From Alicycliphilus sp. UBA6560 (GTDB lineage Bacteria; Pseudomonadota; Gammaproteobacteria; Burkholderiales; Burkholderiaceae_C), in contig DJJU01000004.1 in the NCBI GenBank assembly GCA_002434305.1, positions 1 to 64,000 on the forward strand: a stretch of 64,000 bases of DNA, in the 5' to 3' direction. The stretch's first letter is position 1, and the number at the start of each line of letters is the position of its first letter. The notes beneath the pieces were generated by a model. It made no database searches and was not told where the DNA came from. It worked only from the letters and a program-made list of their open reading frames with translations. Of this stretch, positions 44,716-52,515 are shown in pieces. A program made the position numbers and the translations under genes.

Positions 44716-44756
44716 AAAAAGCGCGCACCTCCTTGACCGGAGGGCGCGCTTTTTTC
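44716..44756. terminator. bidirectional terminator before GST
   Basis: AAAAGCGCGC (44717-44726) pairs with GCGCGCTTTT (44744-44753), with an inner CCTCC/GGAGG stem. A runs and T runs on both sides allow use by the minus-strand GST gene as well as read-through from the left. Confidence 0.9.
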
Positions 44757-44775
44757 TTGTCCGCCGGCTGGCCGA

Positions 44776-45396
44776 TCAGGACTGCGGCGGCTGGGTGTCG
44801 ATGAAGCTCTGGCGCTGCATCAGCCGTTCCAGCAGGCGCGCCAGCTGCGGGTGATTTTCGCCCCAGGGCTCTTCGGGGAAGCGCAGCTGCAGCCAGGCCA
44901 GCGCGCAGCCGGCGGCGATGTCGGCCAGGCTCAGGTGCGGGCCGCACAGCCAGGGCCGCTCGCCCAGGCCCGCCTCCAGCGCGGCCAGGCCGGCGTCGAC
45001 CTTGGCGCGCTGGCGCGCCATCCAGGCGGCGCTGCGCTCGCCCTCGGAGCGGCCGGGCCAGGTGGCCTCCAGGCGCAGCAGCACGCCGGCGTCCAGCACG
45101 CCGTCGGCCAGGGCCTCCCAGGTTTTGACGGTGGCGCGCTCGCGCCCCTGCGCCGGGATGAGCCGGCCCACCGGCGAGAGGGTGTCCAGGTACTCCACGA
45201 TCACGCGCGAGTCGTGGATGGCCTCGCCGCCCTCCAGCACCAGGCAGGGCACCTTGCCCAGCGGGTTGCTCTGGCCGATGGTGGTGTCCGCGGACCAGAC
45301 GTCCTGCACCAGCAGCGGGCAGTCGAGCTTCTTCTCGGCCAGCACCACGCGCACCTTGCGCACGTAGGGGCTGGTCAGGGATCCGATGAGTTTCAT
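44776..45396 (-). CDS. glutathione S-transferase family protein
   Basis: The ATG at 45396 gives 206 residues. The thioredoxin-like N-domain begins MKLIGSLTSPYVRKVRVVLA, where the serine of SLTSPY is the likely catalytic residue, and has the conserved NPLGKVPCLV cis-proline region and DSRVIVEYLD. The helical C-domain has LSLADIAAGCALAWLQLRF. It likely conjugates or isomerises via glutathione; the substrate is unknown. It is divergent from purB. Confidence 0.93.
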   Translation of the reverse strand: MKLIGSLTSPYVRKVRVVLAEKKLDCPLLVQDVWSADTTIGQSNPLGKVPCLVLEGGEAIHDSRVIVEYLDTLSPVGRLIPAQGRERATVKTWEALADGVLDAGVLLRLEATWPGRSEGERSAAWMARQRAKVDAGLAALEAGLGERPWLCGPHLSLADIAAGCALAWLQLRFPEEPWGENHPQLARLLERLMQRQSFIDTQPPQS

Positions 45397-45490
45397 GGCA
45401 GGCGTCGGTGCGGGGAAGAACGCGAGCGGCGGCCCGCGGCGGGGCGCAGATTCTAGCGGCCGGCGCAGGGGGCGGCCGCAGGCGGGCACC

Positions 45491-45496
45491 TACAAT
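45491..45496 (+). promoter_or_regulatory. -10 box of purB, leaderless spacing
   Basis: TACAAT at 45491-45496 ends 8 nt before the purB ATG (45505), so transcription should start at or one base from the start codon. No Shine-Dalgarno sequence is present. Confidence 0.6.
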
Positions 45497-45504
45497 TGCG
45501 CCCC

Positions 45505-46890
45505 ATGACGAGCCCGCTGTCCCCCATCACCGCCCTGTCGCCGCTCGACGGCCGCTACGCCGCCAAGCTGTCCACCCTGCGCCCCCTCATGAGCGAGCAC
45601 GGCTACATGCGCCGGCGCGTGCAGGTGGAGGTGACCTGGTTCATCGCCCTGTCCGACGCGGGCTTTGCCGAGTTCAAGCCGCTCACCCCCGGCGCCCGCG
45701 CCTACCTGCAAGGCCTGGTCAAGCACTTCAGCGAGGCCGATTCGCAGGCCATCAAGGACATCGAGCGGACCACCAACCACGACGTGAAGGCCGTGGAGTA
45801 CTGGATCAAGTCCAAGTTCGAGGCCCGCCCCGAGCTGGAGGCTGCCGCCGAGTTCGTGCACTTCGCCTGCACCAGCGAGGACATCAACAACACCAGCCAC
45901 GCCCTGCAGCTGCGCGATGGGCGCGACCAGGTGCTGCTGCCGGCGCTCGATGCCATCGTGGACAAGCTGCGTGCCATGGCGCACCAGTTCGCCGCCGTGC
46001 CCATGCTCAGCCGCACGCACGGCCAGACGGCCAGCCCCACCACCGTGGGCAAGGAGCTGGCCAATGTCGTCGCCCGCCTGCAGGGCGCGCGCAGCAGCAT
46101 CACCGCCGTGAAGCTGCTGGCCAAGATGAACGGCGCCGTGGGCAACTACAACGCCCACCTGTCGGCCTGGCCGGCCTTCGACTGGGAGGCCTTCTCGCGC
46201 CGCGTGGTGGAGTCGCCCGAGCCCGAGGGCCTGGGCCTGACCTTCCAGCCGTACTCCATCCAGATCGAGCCGCACGACTACATGGCCGAGCTGTTCGACG
46301 CCGTGGCGCGCACCAACACCATCCTGATCGACCTGTCGCGCGACATCTGGGGCTACGTGAGCCTGGGCTACTTCAAGCAAAAGCTCAAGGAGGGCGAGAT
46401 CGGCTCGTCCACCATGCCGCACAAGGTCAATCCCATCGACTTCGAAAACGCCGAGGGCAACCTGGGCCTGGCCAACGCCCTGCTGCGCCACCTGTCGGAG
46501 AAGCTCCCCATCAGCCGCTGGCAGCGCGACCTGACGGACTCCACGGTGCTGCGCAACATCGGCGTGGCGCTGGGCTACGCCGTGCTGGCCTACGGCTCGC
46601 TGATGACCGGCCTGAACAAGCTGGAGCTGAACGAGGCGCAGCTGGCCGCCGACCTGGACGACAGCTGGGAAGTGCTGGCCGAGCCCATCCAGACGGTGAT
46701 GCGCCGCCACGGCGTCGCTGGCGCGTACGAAAAGCTCAAGGAAGTCACCCGTGGCCAGCGCGTGACGCAGGAAGCCCTGCACGCGCTGATCCACAGCCTG
46801 GACATTCCGCAGGAAGACCGCCAGCGCCTGCTGGCCCTCACCCCCGGCAGCTACACCGGCAAGGCCGAGGAGCTGGCGCGGCGCGTCTGA
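45505..46890 (+). CDS. purB: adenylosuccinate lyase
   Basis: The ATG at 45505 gives 461 residues. The fumarase/aspartase superfamily signature GSSTMPHKVNPIDFENAEGN is intact, as are TSEDINNTSHAL and MLSRTHGQTASPTT, which carries the catalytic His. It acts twice in purine synthesis, making AICAR and AMP. Length and sequence match the long proteobacterial form. The absence of a ribosome-binding site and the position of the -10 box indicate a leaderless mRNA. Confidence 0.97.
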   Translation: MTSPLSPITALSPLDGRYAAKLSTLRPLMSEHGYMRRRVQVEVTWFIALSDAGFAEFKPLTPGARAYLQGLVKHFSEADSQAIKDIERTTNHDVKAVEYWIKSKFEARPELEAAAEFVHFACTSEDINNTSHALQLRDGRDQVLLPALDAIVDKLRAMAHQFAAVPMLSRTHGQTASPTTVGKELANVVARLQGARSSITAVKLLAKMNGAVGNYNAHLSAWPAFDWEAFSRRVVESPEPEGLGLTFQPYSIQIEPHDYMAELFDAVARTNTILIDLSRDIWGYVSLGYFKQKLKEGEIGSSTMPHKVNPIDFENAEGNLGLANALLRHLSEKLPISRWQRDLTDSTVLRNIGVALGYAVLAYGSLMTGLNKLELNEAQLAADLDDSWEVLAEPIQTVMRRHGVAGAYEKLKEVTRGQRVTQEALHALIHSLDIPQEDRQRLLALTPGSYTGKAEELARRV

Positions 46891-46916
46891 CGTCTGCGGT
46901 TTTTTCAGTCTTTTTG

Positions 46917-46956
46917 GCTGCCCGCCCTTGCCTGGCAAGCGCGGGCAGCTCTCTTT
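46917..46956 (+). terminator. hairpin between purB and yaeQ
   Basis: GCTGCCCGC (46917-46925) pairs with GCGGGCAGC (46941-46949), with an inner CTTG/CAAG stem, followed by TCTCTTTT. The inner part resembles a degenerate intergenic repeat (TTGCCTGGCAAGCG). Confidence 0.7.
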
Positions 46957-46969
46957 TCAGGAGTAAAAC

Positions 46970-47530
46970 GTGGCCCTCAAGTCCACCATCTTCAAGGCGA
47001 ACCTGGCGATCGCCGACATCGACCACGGCTACTACGCCGACCACCAGCTGACCCTGGCGCGCCACCCCAGCGAGACCGACGAACGCATGATGGTGCGCCT
47101 GGCCGCACTGGCCCTGCAGGCGCACGAGCTGCAGGACACCTGCCGCGGCGACGGCCAGCTGGCCTTCGGCGCCGGCCTGTCCGACCCGGAGGACCCGGAC
47201 GTTTCCCTGACCGACTTCACCGGCCGCAAGCGCCTGTGGATCGAGGTCGGCCAGCCCGAGGACAAGCCCCTGGCCAAGGCCAGTTCCAAGGCCGATGCGG
47301 TGGTGGTCTACGCCTTTGCCCACGCGGCCGAGGTATGGTGGAAGGGCATCGAAACCAAGCTGTCGCGGCTGGACCGGCTGCAGGTCTGGCGCATCCCTGC
47401 CGACGAGGCGCAGGCCCTGGCCCAGCTGGCCGAGCGCAGCATGCAGCTGCAAGCCACGGTGCAGGACGGCGCGCTCACCCTGAGCGGCGCCAACGGCAGC
47501 GCGGTGGTCGAGCCGGTGCGCTGGAAGTGA
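46970..47530 (+). CDS. YaeQ family protein
   Basis: A GTG at 46970 behind AGGAGTAAAAC gives 186 residues starting MALKSTIFKANLAIADIDHG. The motifs HPSETDERMMVRLAALAL and LWIEVGQPEDKPLAKASSKA are characteristic of YaeQ, whose fold is related to PD-(D/E)xK nucleases. In Salmonella and E. coli YaeQ was linked to RfaH-dependent expression, but its activity is not established. A repeat copy follows it. Confidence 0.92.
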   Translation: MALKSTIFKANLAIADIDHGYYADHQLTLARHPSETDERMMVRLAALALQAHELQDTCRGDGQLAFGAGLSDPEDPDVSLTDFTGRKRLWIEVGQPEDKPLAKASSKADAVVVYAFAHAAEVWWKGIETKLSRLDRLQVWRIPADEAQALAQLAERSMQLQATVQDGALTLSGANGSAVVEPVRWK

Positions 47531-47539
47531 AAAAACAGT

Positions 47540-47590
47540 AAAAACCGGCTCAATCGCTTAACAGGTAAGCGCAAGCAGCTATTGAATCAG
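47540..47590 (-). repeat. intergenic repeat, copy H
   Basis: On the minus strand it reads TTCAATAGCTGCTTGCGCTT and continues ACCTGTTAAGCGATTGAGCC. It separates the convergent yaeQ and DUF2007 genes. Confidence 0.8.
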
Positions 47591-47599
47591 GAGCAGAAC

Positions 47600-47905
47600 T
47601 CAGGCCGGCATCAGCCGGCCGCAGTTCCAGCATTGCTCGAAGCCGCCCTCCACCTGCTCGCCGCAGCCCGGGCAGAACCACCGGCGCTGGGGCAGGCGTT
47701 CCAGTTCGCGCAGCAGGGCGCGGGCGCGATCGGCGTGCTCCGGGTGCTGCAGCCACAGCTCGGGCAGGCACTCGCCGGGCGGCAGATGGCCGGCGGCGGC
47801 GCCCAGGTGCTGGCGCTGCACGCTGGCGGGCAGGCCGGCTTCGCACAGCAGGTCGCGCCACAGCGTGGCGACGACGATGTTGGGGGCCTGGGTCAAGCGC
47901 AGCAT
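47600..47905 (-). CDS. DUF2007-type small protein with C-terminal zinc ribbon
   Basis: The ATG at 47905 gives 101 residues starting MLRLTQAPNIVVATLWRDLL, which fits the DUF2007 (putative signal-transducing) domain. The C-terminus is a Cys4 zinc ribbon, CPGC...CWNC. An in-frame ATG at 47920 would add five residues. Function is unknown; the fold suggests a ligand- or protein-binding module. It lies 50 nt downstream of the DUF3717-DUF1289 gene. Confidence 0.8.
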   Translation of the reverse strand: MLRLTQAPNIVVATLWRDLLCEAGLPASVQRQHLGAAAGHLPPGECLPELWLQHPEHADRARALLRELERLPQRRWFCPGCGEQVEGGFEQCWNCGRLMPA

Positions 47906-47955
47906 GGTGCCGGCCACCATAGCCGGGCGGGGGCGGGCCGGCAAGCGGGCGCTAT

Positions 47956-48402
47956 TTAGCCCGCCGGCCCTTCGGCCGCGCGCTCGGCATAGCGCGTGAA
48001 GCGCAGCGCCGTGCCCTGCTGCGTGATGCGCTGCCACACGGCGCGCTTTTGCACCGGCGTGAAGGCCAGCCAGTGCTGCACCTCGAAGAAGCTGCGCCCG
48101 CAACCCTTGCACCACTCGTCGCCCTGGCTGGTCGAGCAGATGGCGATGCAGGGCGTGTCCGGCGTGGTGTCGTACCAGGCCAGCCACGCGGCCATGGCGG
48201 CCGGGGGCAGGGCGGTCGCGGGCAGCTGGCGCGCGCCGCTGAAGGCCATGCGGCCGTAGACCTCGGCCAGCGCCGCCAGTTGGGGCGCCAGGCGGGCGCC
48301 GGCGTCGGCCGGGGCGCGCTGGCGCCAGAAGTTGATGGCGGCCTCGATGTCGGCGATGTGCAGGGTGGTGTCGGGGGCGGCGGTGTCGGCGGTATCGGTC
48401 AT
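47956..48402 (-). CDS. DUF3717-DUF1289 fusion protein
   Basis: The 148-residue protein has an N-terminal half with LHIADIEAAINFWRQR (DUF3717) and a C-terminal half with TPCIAICSTSQGDEWCKGCG and the following SFFEVQHWLAF (DUF1289, a Cys-rich motif that probably binds iron or zinc). Both are seen in Burkholderiales, separately or joined. No function is established. The next minus-strand gene is the zinc-ribbon DUF2007 protein, so this may be a two-gene unit of metal-binding small proteins. Confidence 0.85.
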   Translation of the reverse strand: MTDTADTAAPDTTLHIADIEAAINFWRQRAPADAGARLAPQLAALAEVYGRMAFSGARQLPATALPPAAMAAWLAWYDTTPDTPCIAICSTSQGDEWCKGCGRSFFEVQHWLAFTPVQKRAVWQRITQQGTALRFTRYAERAAEGPAG

Positions 48403-48470
48403 GGCGGCAGCCCCGCATCATAGGCAGCCGGCCGGGCGTGCCTGGTATGTGTTTTGTGTTCCAATGGCGC

Positions 48471-48695
48471 CCTTCAAGGGGGAGTAGCTCCCCGCTGGCG
48501 ATGGGCTCTTCTTGGGGCCGGCGCCGGCGGACTGGCAGGTCGTCAGGACGAAGCCCACGGGCTTCCGGCGTGCCAGGGCGTGGCGGGTACCGCGCGCCGG
48601 GCAAGACCTTTGAGCGCCTGGGTGCGCGCGCCGCCAATGCCGCGGCGCGGCACGCCATGGCCGGCTCAAAGCGGTCGCCCCTTGCCTTGCGAAGG
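48471..48695 (+). ncRNA. yybP-ykoY (manganese) riboswitch upstream of terC
   Basis: The signature AAGGGGGAGTAGC (48476-48488) and the second conserved loop GGGCAAGACCTTTGAGC (48599-48615) are both present. The outer P1 helix pairs CCTTC (48471-48475) with GAAGG (48691-48695) and CAAGGGG with CCCCTTG (48679-48685), and an inner helix pairs CTTTGAGC (48608-48615) with GCTCAAAG (48664-48671). The element senses Mn2+ in E. coli alx/mntP and in Gram-positive relatives. It precedes a TerC-family gene, the classic context. The expression platform covers 48696-48757 with GAGG before the ATG. Confidence 0.88.
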
Positions 48696-48757
48696 CGGGC
48701 GCCGCTGCCGTCCATGCACCCCGGGCATCACGTCAATGCATTTCGAGGTACCCCTTC

Positions 48758-49528
48758 ATGGATTTGGACTTTCTCACCCACACACCGTTCTGGATCGCGC
48801 TCGGCCAGATCATCATCATCGACATCCTGCTGGGTGGCGACAACGCCGTCGTGATCGCCCTGGCCTGCCGCAAGCTGCCACCGGCGCAGCGCACCAAGGG
48901 CATCATCTGGGGCACGGCCGGCGCCATCGGCTTGCGTGTGGTGCTCATCATCTTCGCCATGACGCTGCTGAACCTGCCGGCGCTGAAGATCGTGGGCGCG
49001 CTGCTGCTGGTGTGGATCGGCGTGAAGCTGATCGCCCCTGAGGAAGACGGGCACGACAACATCCAGAGCAGCGACAAGCTGCTGGCGGCCATCAAAACCA
49101 TCATTGTGGCCGACCTGGTCATGAGCGTGGACAACGTCATCGCCATTGCCGGCGCGGCGCAAAGCTCGGGCGAGCACCAGACGCTGCTGGTGGTGCTGGG
49201 CCTGCTGATCTCCGTACCCATCATCGTCTGGGGCTCGCAGCTGGTTATCCGGCTGATGGAGCGCTTTCCCATGGTCATCGTGGCCGGCGGCATGCTGCTG
49301 GGCTGGATCGCCGGCGGCATGCTGGCCACCGACCCGCTGTTCGTCAATCACCAGGAATGGCTGTGGGCGCCCAAGTGGGGCCACTTCGACGGCGAGGGCC
49401 ATGCCGAGCTGCCGCGCAGCATCTACTGGGCGGCGCACGTGGCCGGCGCGGTGGTGGTTCTGGCCCTGGGCAAATGGGTGGCCGCACGCCGCGCCAGCGC
49501 CCAGGCGAGTGCCCAGCAGCAGGCCTGA
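48758..49528 (+). CDS. TerC family integral membrane protein (probable Mn2+ exporter)
   Basis: The 256-residue protein has about seven TM helices and the two TerC acidic motifs, DILLGGDNAVVIALA in TM1 and ADLVMSVDNVIAIAGAA in a central helix; their aspartates and asparagines likely bind metal. The group (YkoY/YjbE/Alx) exports manganese and metallates secreted enzymes. The upstream yybP-ykoY element supports Mn2+-responsive control. It is not part of a tellurite operon. Confidence 0.93.
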   Translation: MDLDFLTHTPFWIALGQIIIIDILLGGDNAVVIALACRKLPPAQRTKGIIWGTAGAIGLRVVLIIFAMTLLNLPALKIVGALLLVWIGVKLIAPEEDGHDNIQSSDKLLAAIKTIIVADLVMSVDNVIAIAGAAQSSGEHQTLLVVLGLLISVPIIVWGSQLVIRLMERFPMVIVAGGMLLGWIAGGMLATDPLFVNHQEWLWAPKWGHFDGEGHAELPRSIYWAAHVAGAVVVLALGKWVAARRASAQASAQQQA

Positions 49529-49548
49529 AGACGGTTGCGGCCCGGTGC

Positions 49549-49554
49549 TATGCT
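49549..49554 (+). promoter_or_regulatory. -10 box of the small membrane-protein gene, leaderless spacing
   Basis: TATGCT at 49549-49554 ends 7 nt before the ATG at 49562. No ribosome-binding site lies in between. A matching -35 box is not evident. Confidence 0.45.
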
Positions 49555-49561
49555 GGGCCGC

Positions 49562-49918
49562 ATGAAACTGCTCATCAAATGGCTGCTGAGCGCCGTGGCG
49601 CTGCTGTGCGTGGCTTACCTGTACAGCGGCGTGCAGGTGCACAGCTTCGGCGCCGCCATGCTTGCGGCCTTCGTCATCGGCCTGCTGAACGTGGTGCTGC
49701 GGCCCATCCTGGTCATCCTGACGCTGCCGGCGACCATCCTCACCCTGGGGCTGTTCCTGTTCGTCATCAACGCGCTGATGTTCTGGGCAGCGGCCGGGCT
49801 GCTGGGCGACGGCTTTCAGGTGCGCGGCTTCGGCGCGGCGCTGCTGGGCTCGCTGCTGTACTCGCTGATCGGGCTGGTGATCGAGTCAGCGCTCGGCGGC
49901 CTGTTCGCGAAGAAGTGA
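49562..49918 (+). CDS. phage holin family 4 (PF04020-type) membrane protein
   Basis: The 118-residue protein has four hydrophobic helices and the conserved AFVIGLLNVVLRPILVILTL, which fits the family usually named phage holin family 4 or superfamily IV. Most members are chromosomal, not phage, and have no known function. Nothing phage-related surrounds it. Its last 33 nt overlap, tail to tail, the 3' end of the M48 protease gene on the other strand. Confidence 0.88.
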   Translation: MKLLIKWLLSAVALLCVAYLYSGVQVHSFGAAMLAAFVIGLLNVVLRPILVILTLPATILTLGLFLFVINALMFWAAAGLLGDGFQVRGFGAALLGSLLYSLIGLVIESALGGLFAKK

Positions 49919-51430
49919 CTCCACGGCGCGCAGTCGCGTGTCGATGATCGACGCCTCGATGTAGTCGGCCGCGCCGGCGCTCTTGCGCGCCAGGTCCTGG
50001 CCGGCCTTGAAGCGGTCCACCGCGGCGGCGTAGTCGTGGTGGGCGACCTGGGCCTCCGCCTCGGCGCGCACGGCGCGCAGGTTCTGCCCCTGCTGACGCC
50101 ACACCTGGGCCAGCAGCAGCCAGGCGGCCGCGTCCTGCGGGTGCGTGGCCACGCGGGTCTGCAGCGGGCCGGTCATGGCGGCGGCGTCGCCCGTGCGCAG
50201 CAGCGCTTGGGTGCGCAGCACCAGCTCGGGCCGGGCCGGCGTGCCGGCGGTGGGCATCTCGTCCAACACAGCCAGGGCGGCCGCGGGGGCGCCGGCGGCC
50301 ATCTCCACCTCGGCGCCCAGCAGGCGCGCCTGGCGCACGGCCGGCGCGTCGCCCTGCACCGCTTCGCGCAGGCCGGTCACGGCGCGGCGAGCGGCCTGCC
50401 AGTCGGACAGCTGCACGGCGCTCAGGGCGGCGGCATACCAGGCGGTGGCGCGCTCGCGCGCCGGGCGGGCGGCAAAGCCCGCGTCCTGCGGCGCGGCCAG
50501 CCACTGGCGCCAGGCATCCTGACCGGGGCGCATCAGCACGCGCGCCCGCGCCGCCATCAGCAAGTGCTCCATCGAGGCTGGAGCGGGGCGGGGCGCATCG
50601 TGAGCGATGCGGCTTTGCATGTCGGCGATGCGCTGCGTGGTCAGCGGGTGGCTGCGCAGATAGGGCCAGCTGCCGTTGTCGTTGATGCGGTTGGCCTGCT
50701 GCAGCTTGTCGAACATGCCAACGAAGCCCTGCGGCGCAAAGCCGCCCGGCTGCATCAGGCCATAGCCGATGCGGTCGGCCTCGCGCTCCATGTCGCGCGA
50801 GAAGTTCAGCTGGTTCTGCACCGCCAGCGCCTGGCCGCCCACCATCAGCGCCTGAGCGGCGTCGGGGCTCTTGCTGGCAGCCAGGGCGCCCAGGATCAGC
50901 GCGCCGATCATCAGCGGCGTCTGCCGGCCCTGCTGCGCGATCAGCCGCGAGATGTGGCGCTGCGTGACGTGGCTGAGTTCGTGCGCCAGCACCGACGCCA
51001 GCTCGTCGCGCGTGGCCGTCACGCCGATCAGGCCGAGGTGCACGCCGAAGTAGCCGCCGGGCAGGGCGAAGGCATTGACCGTGCGGTCGCGGCCCATCAG
51101 CAGCTCCCAGGCGAAGCGCTCGTCGATGTCGGCGCCCAGCTCGCCGCGCGCGCGGGCCGCCGAGCGCAGCGGCTGGAAGATGCCCACCAAATATTCGTGC
51201 AGCACCGCGTCGTCGATGTAGTCCGGGTCGCGGTACAGCTCGCGGATGATGCGGTCGCCCAGCTTGCGCTCGGCAGCGGCCGTCAGCTCCAACCCGTCGC
51301 CCAGCGTGGGCAGCGCCGCACGGGCCGCGGGGGCTGGCGCCAGGGCAGCGCCGGTTGCTATTAAAAGAGAAGCTGCCAGCGCTCTCCCAGATTGGGCTAG
51401 AGGCCTTTTTTGCTTGAAGTCCGGCACCAT
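49886..51430 (-). CDS. BepA/YfgC-like M48 metalloprotease with TPR tail
   Basis: The 514-residue periplasmic protein has a signal peptide, an M48 peptidase domain with ELASVLAHELSHVTQRHISR (HExxH) and the third ligand in READRIGYGLM, and a C-terminal half of TPR-like helices. BepA degrades or helps assemble LptD and other outer-membrane proteins. The ATG (51430) is only 1 nt from GGAG; the GTG at 51425-51427 (next codon) is better spaced and may be the true start. The signal peptide region (KRPLAQSGRALAASLLIATG) is encoded by an intergenic repeat copy. Confidence 0.93.
   Translation of the reverse strand: MVPDFKQKRPLAQSGRALAASLLIATGAALAPAPAARAALPTLGDGLELTAAAERKLGDRIIRELYRDPDYIDDAVLHEYLVGIFQPLRSAARARGELGADIDERFAWELLMGRDRTVNAFALPGGYFGVHLGLIGVTATRDELASVLAHELSHVTQRHISRLIAQQGRQTPLMIGALILGALAASKSPDAAQALMVGGQALAVQNQLNFSRDMEREADRIGYGLMQPGGFAPQGFVGMFDKLQQANRINDNGSWPYLRSHPLTTQRIADMQSRIAHDAPRPAPASMEHLLMAARARVLMRPGQDAWRQWLAAPQDAGFAARPARERATAWYAAALSAVQLSDWQAARRAVTGLREAVQGDAPAVRQARLLGAEVEMAAGAPAAALAVLDEMPTAGTPARPELVLRTQALLRTGDAAAMTGPLQTRVATHPQDAAAWLLLAQVWRQQGQNLRAVRAEAEAQVAHHDYAAAVDRFKAGQDLARKSAGAADYIEASIIDTRLRAVESLLREQAAER
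51355..51417 (+). repeat. intergenic repeat, copy I (coding, 5' end of M48 gene)
   Basis: TTGCTATTAAAAGAGAAGCT, GCCAGCGCTCTC and GGGCTAGAGGCC are recognisable. The opposite strand encodes the signal peptide of the M48 protease. It is the only copy at a gene start. Confidence 0.75.
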
Positions 51431-51537
51431 GCTCCTTTCACCGACCTGCCGCCATCACGGCCCCGTATGATGCCCGGGCCGCGGGATGGTTTCCCGCCCG
51501 GGAATCTTCGTTGCCGCTGTTGCCTGCCTTGCTTGCC

Positions 51538-52038
51538 ATGTCCGACTCTGCTCCTTCTTCTTCTACATCGCCCCTGACCCACTTCGACGCCCAGGGCCAG
51601 GCCCACATGGTGGACGTGGGCGCCAAGGTCGCCACGCACCGCGTGGCCATCGCCACCGGCCGCATCACCATGCAGCCGGCCACGCTGGCGCTGATCGAGT
51701 CGGGCAGCGCCAAAAAGGGCGACGTGCTGGGCGTGGCCCGCATCGCCGGCATCATGGCGGCCAAGAAGACCAGCGACCTGATCCCTTTGTGCCACCCCCT
51801 GGCCCTGACGCGCGTGGCCGTCGACTTTGAACTGCTGCAGGGTGCGAGCAGCGTGCAGTGCACCGCCACGGTGGAGACCGTGGGCCCGACCGGCGTGGAG
51901 ATGGAGGCGCTGACGGCGGTGCAGGTCGCCCTGCTGACCATCTACGACATGTGCAAGGCGGCGGACAAGCGCATGGTGATGGAGGGCGTGCGCGTGCTGG
52001 AAAAGCACGGGGGCAAGTCGGGGAGCTGGGTGAGCTGA
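51538..52038 (+). CDS. moaC: cyclic pyranopterin monophosphate synthase
   Basis: The ATG at 51538 gives 166 residues; nine extra upstream codons are possible but not conserved. Family motifs are MVDVGAKVATHRVA, GIMAAKKTSDLIPLCHPLAL and the catalytic GVEMEALTAVQVALLTIYDM with the Lys-Asp pair. It works with MoaA in the first step of molybdenum cofactor synthesis. It is divergent from the M48 gene; TATGAT (51466-51471) is a possible -10 box. Confidence 0.96.
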   Translation: MSDSAPSSSTSPLTHFDAQGQAHMVDVGAKVATHRVAIATGRITMQPATLALIESGSAKKGDVLGVARIAGIMAAKKTSDLIPLCHPLALTRVAVDFELLQGASSVQCTATVETVGPTGVEMEALTAVQVALLTIYDMCKAADKRMVMEGVRVLEKHGGKSGSWVS

Positions 52039-52062
52039 GGGCCGTATTGCCGCCGTGGCGGC

Positions 52063-52413
52063 TCAAGCGTCGCCGTCGTCCGCCTGCTGCGCTGCCCGGC
52101 GCTTGCGGTCTACATGGTAGGCCGACAGTACCTGGGCGACCACCATGTCCAGCGCCGGGCGGGTGTTGCCGTCCCGGTCGGTCCACACCTTGGGCGTGAT
52201 GCTGCCGGCCACGGCCAGTGCGTCGCCCACGTCCAGCGCCAGCAGGGCAGCCATGGCGGCGTGGTCGAAGGCGATGCAGTTGACGAACAGCAATTCACCC
52301 TCCCCATCGCCCGCCGCCGCGCGCAGCCGGGCGGTGACGTAAGGCTTGCCGTTGGCGCCCGTGCGCTGCTCGGGGCGGGCGTGCAGCTTGCCTGCGATGA
52401 GGGCGTCCATCAT
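52063..52413 (-). CDS. SSB-like single-stranded-DNA-binding protein, mobile-element type
   Basis: The 116-residue protein is an OB-fold: DALIAGKLHARPEQRTGANG, then AVAGSITPKVWTDRDGNTRP and ALDMVVAQVLSAYHV. It is shorter than housekeeping SSB (also present here at 62281) and lacks the acidic DDDIPF tail. Similar proteins are typical of integrative elements and plasmids in proteobacteria (from memory). It lies 26 nt from a tRNA-Arg gene. Together this hints at a remnant of an integrated element, but no integrase is present. Confidence 0.8.
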   Translation of the reverse strand: MMDALIAGKLHARPEQRTGANGKPYVTARLRAAAGDGEGELLFVNCIAFDHAAMAALLALDVGDALAVAGSITPKVWTDRDGNTRPALDMVVAQVLSAYHVDRKRRAAQQADDGDA

Positions 52414-52438
52414 GGGTGGTTTGATCGAGGAGGAAGGA

Positions 52439-52515
52439 TGGCCTGCCCGGAGGGACTCGAACCCCCGACCTATTGCTTAGAAGGCAATTGCTCTATCCGG
52501 TTGAGCTACGGGCAG
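52439..52515 (-). tRNA. tRNA-Arg (UCU)
   Basis: The 77-nt gene folds fully: acceptor CTGCCCG (52515-52509) with CGGGCAG, D arm, anticodon stem ATTGC/GCAAT around the loop CTTCTAA with anticodon TCT, variable loop, T arm with TTCGAGT, discriminator G and an encoded CCA (52441-52439). Confidence 0.96.

Noticed and set aside
49562..49918. Prophage, suggested by the phage holin family name
   Set aside because: The family is mostly chromosomal, and no other phage gene lies nearby.
52439..52515. tRNA-Arg 3' end as an active attachment site
   Set aside because: No second copy of the tRNA 3' end and no integrase gene were seen in the window, so no element boundaries can be drawn.
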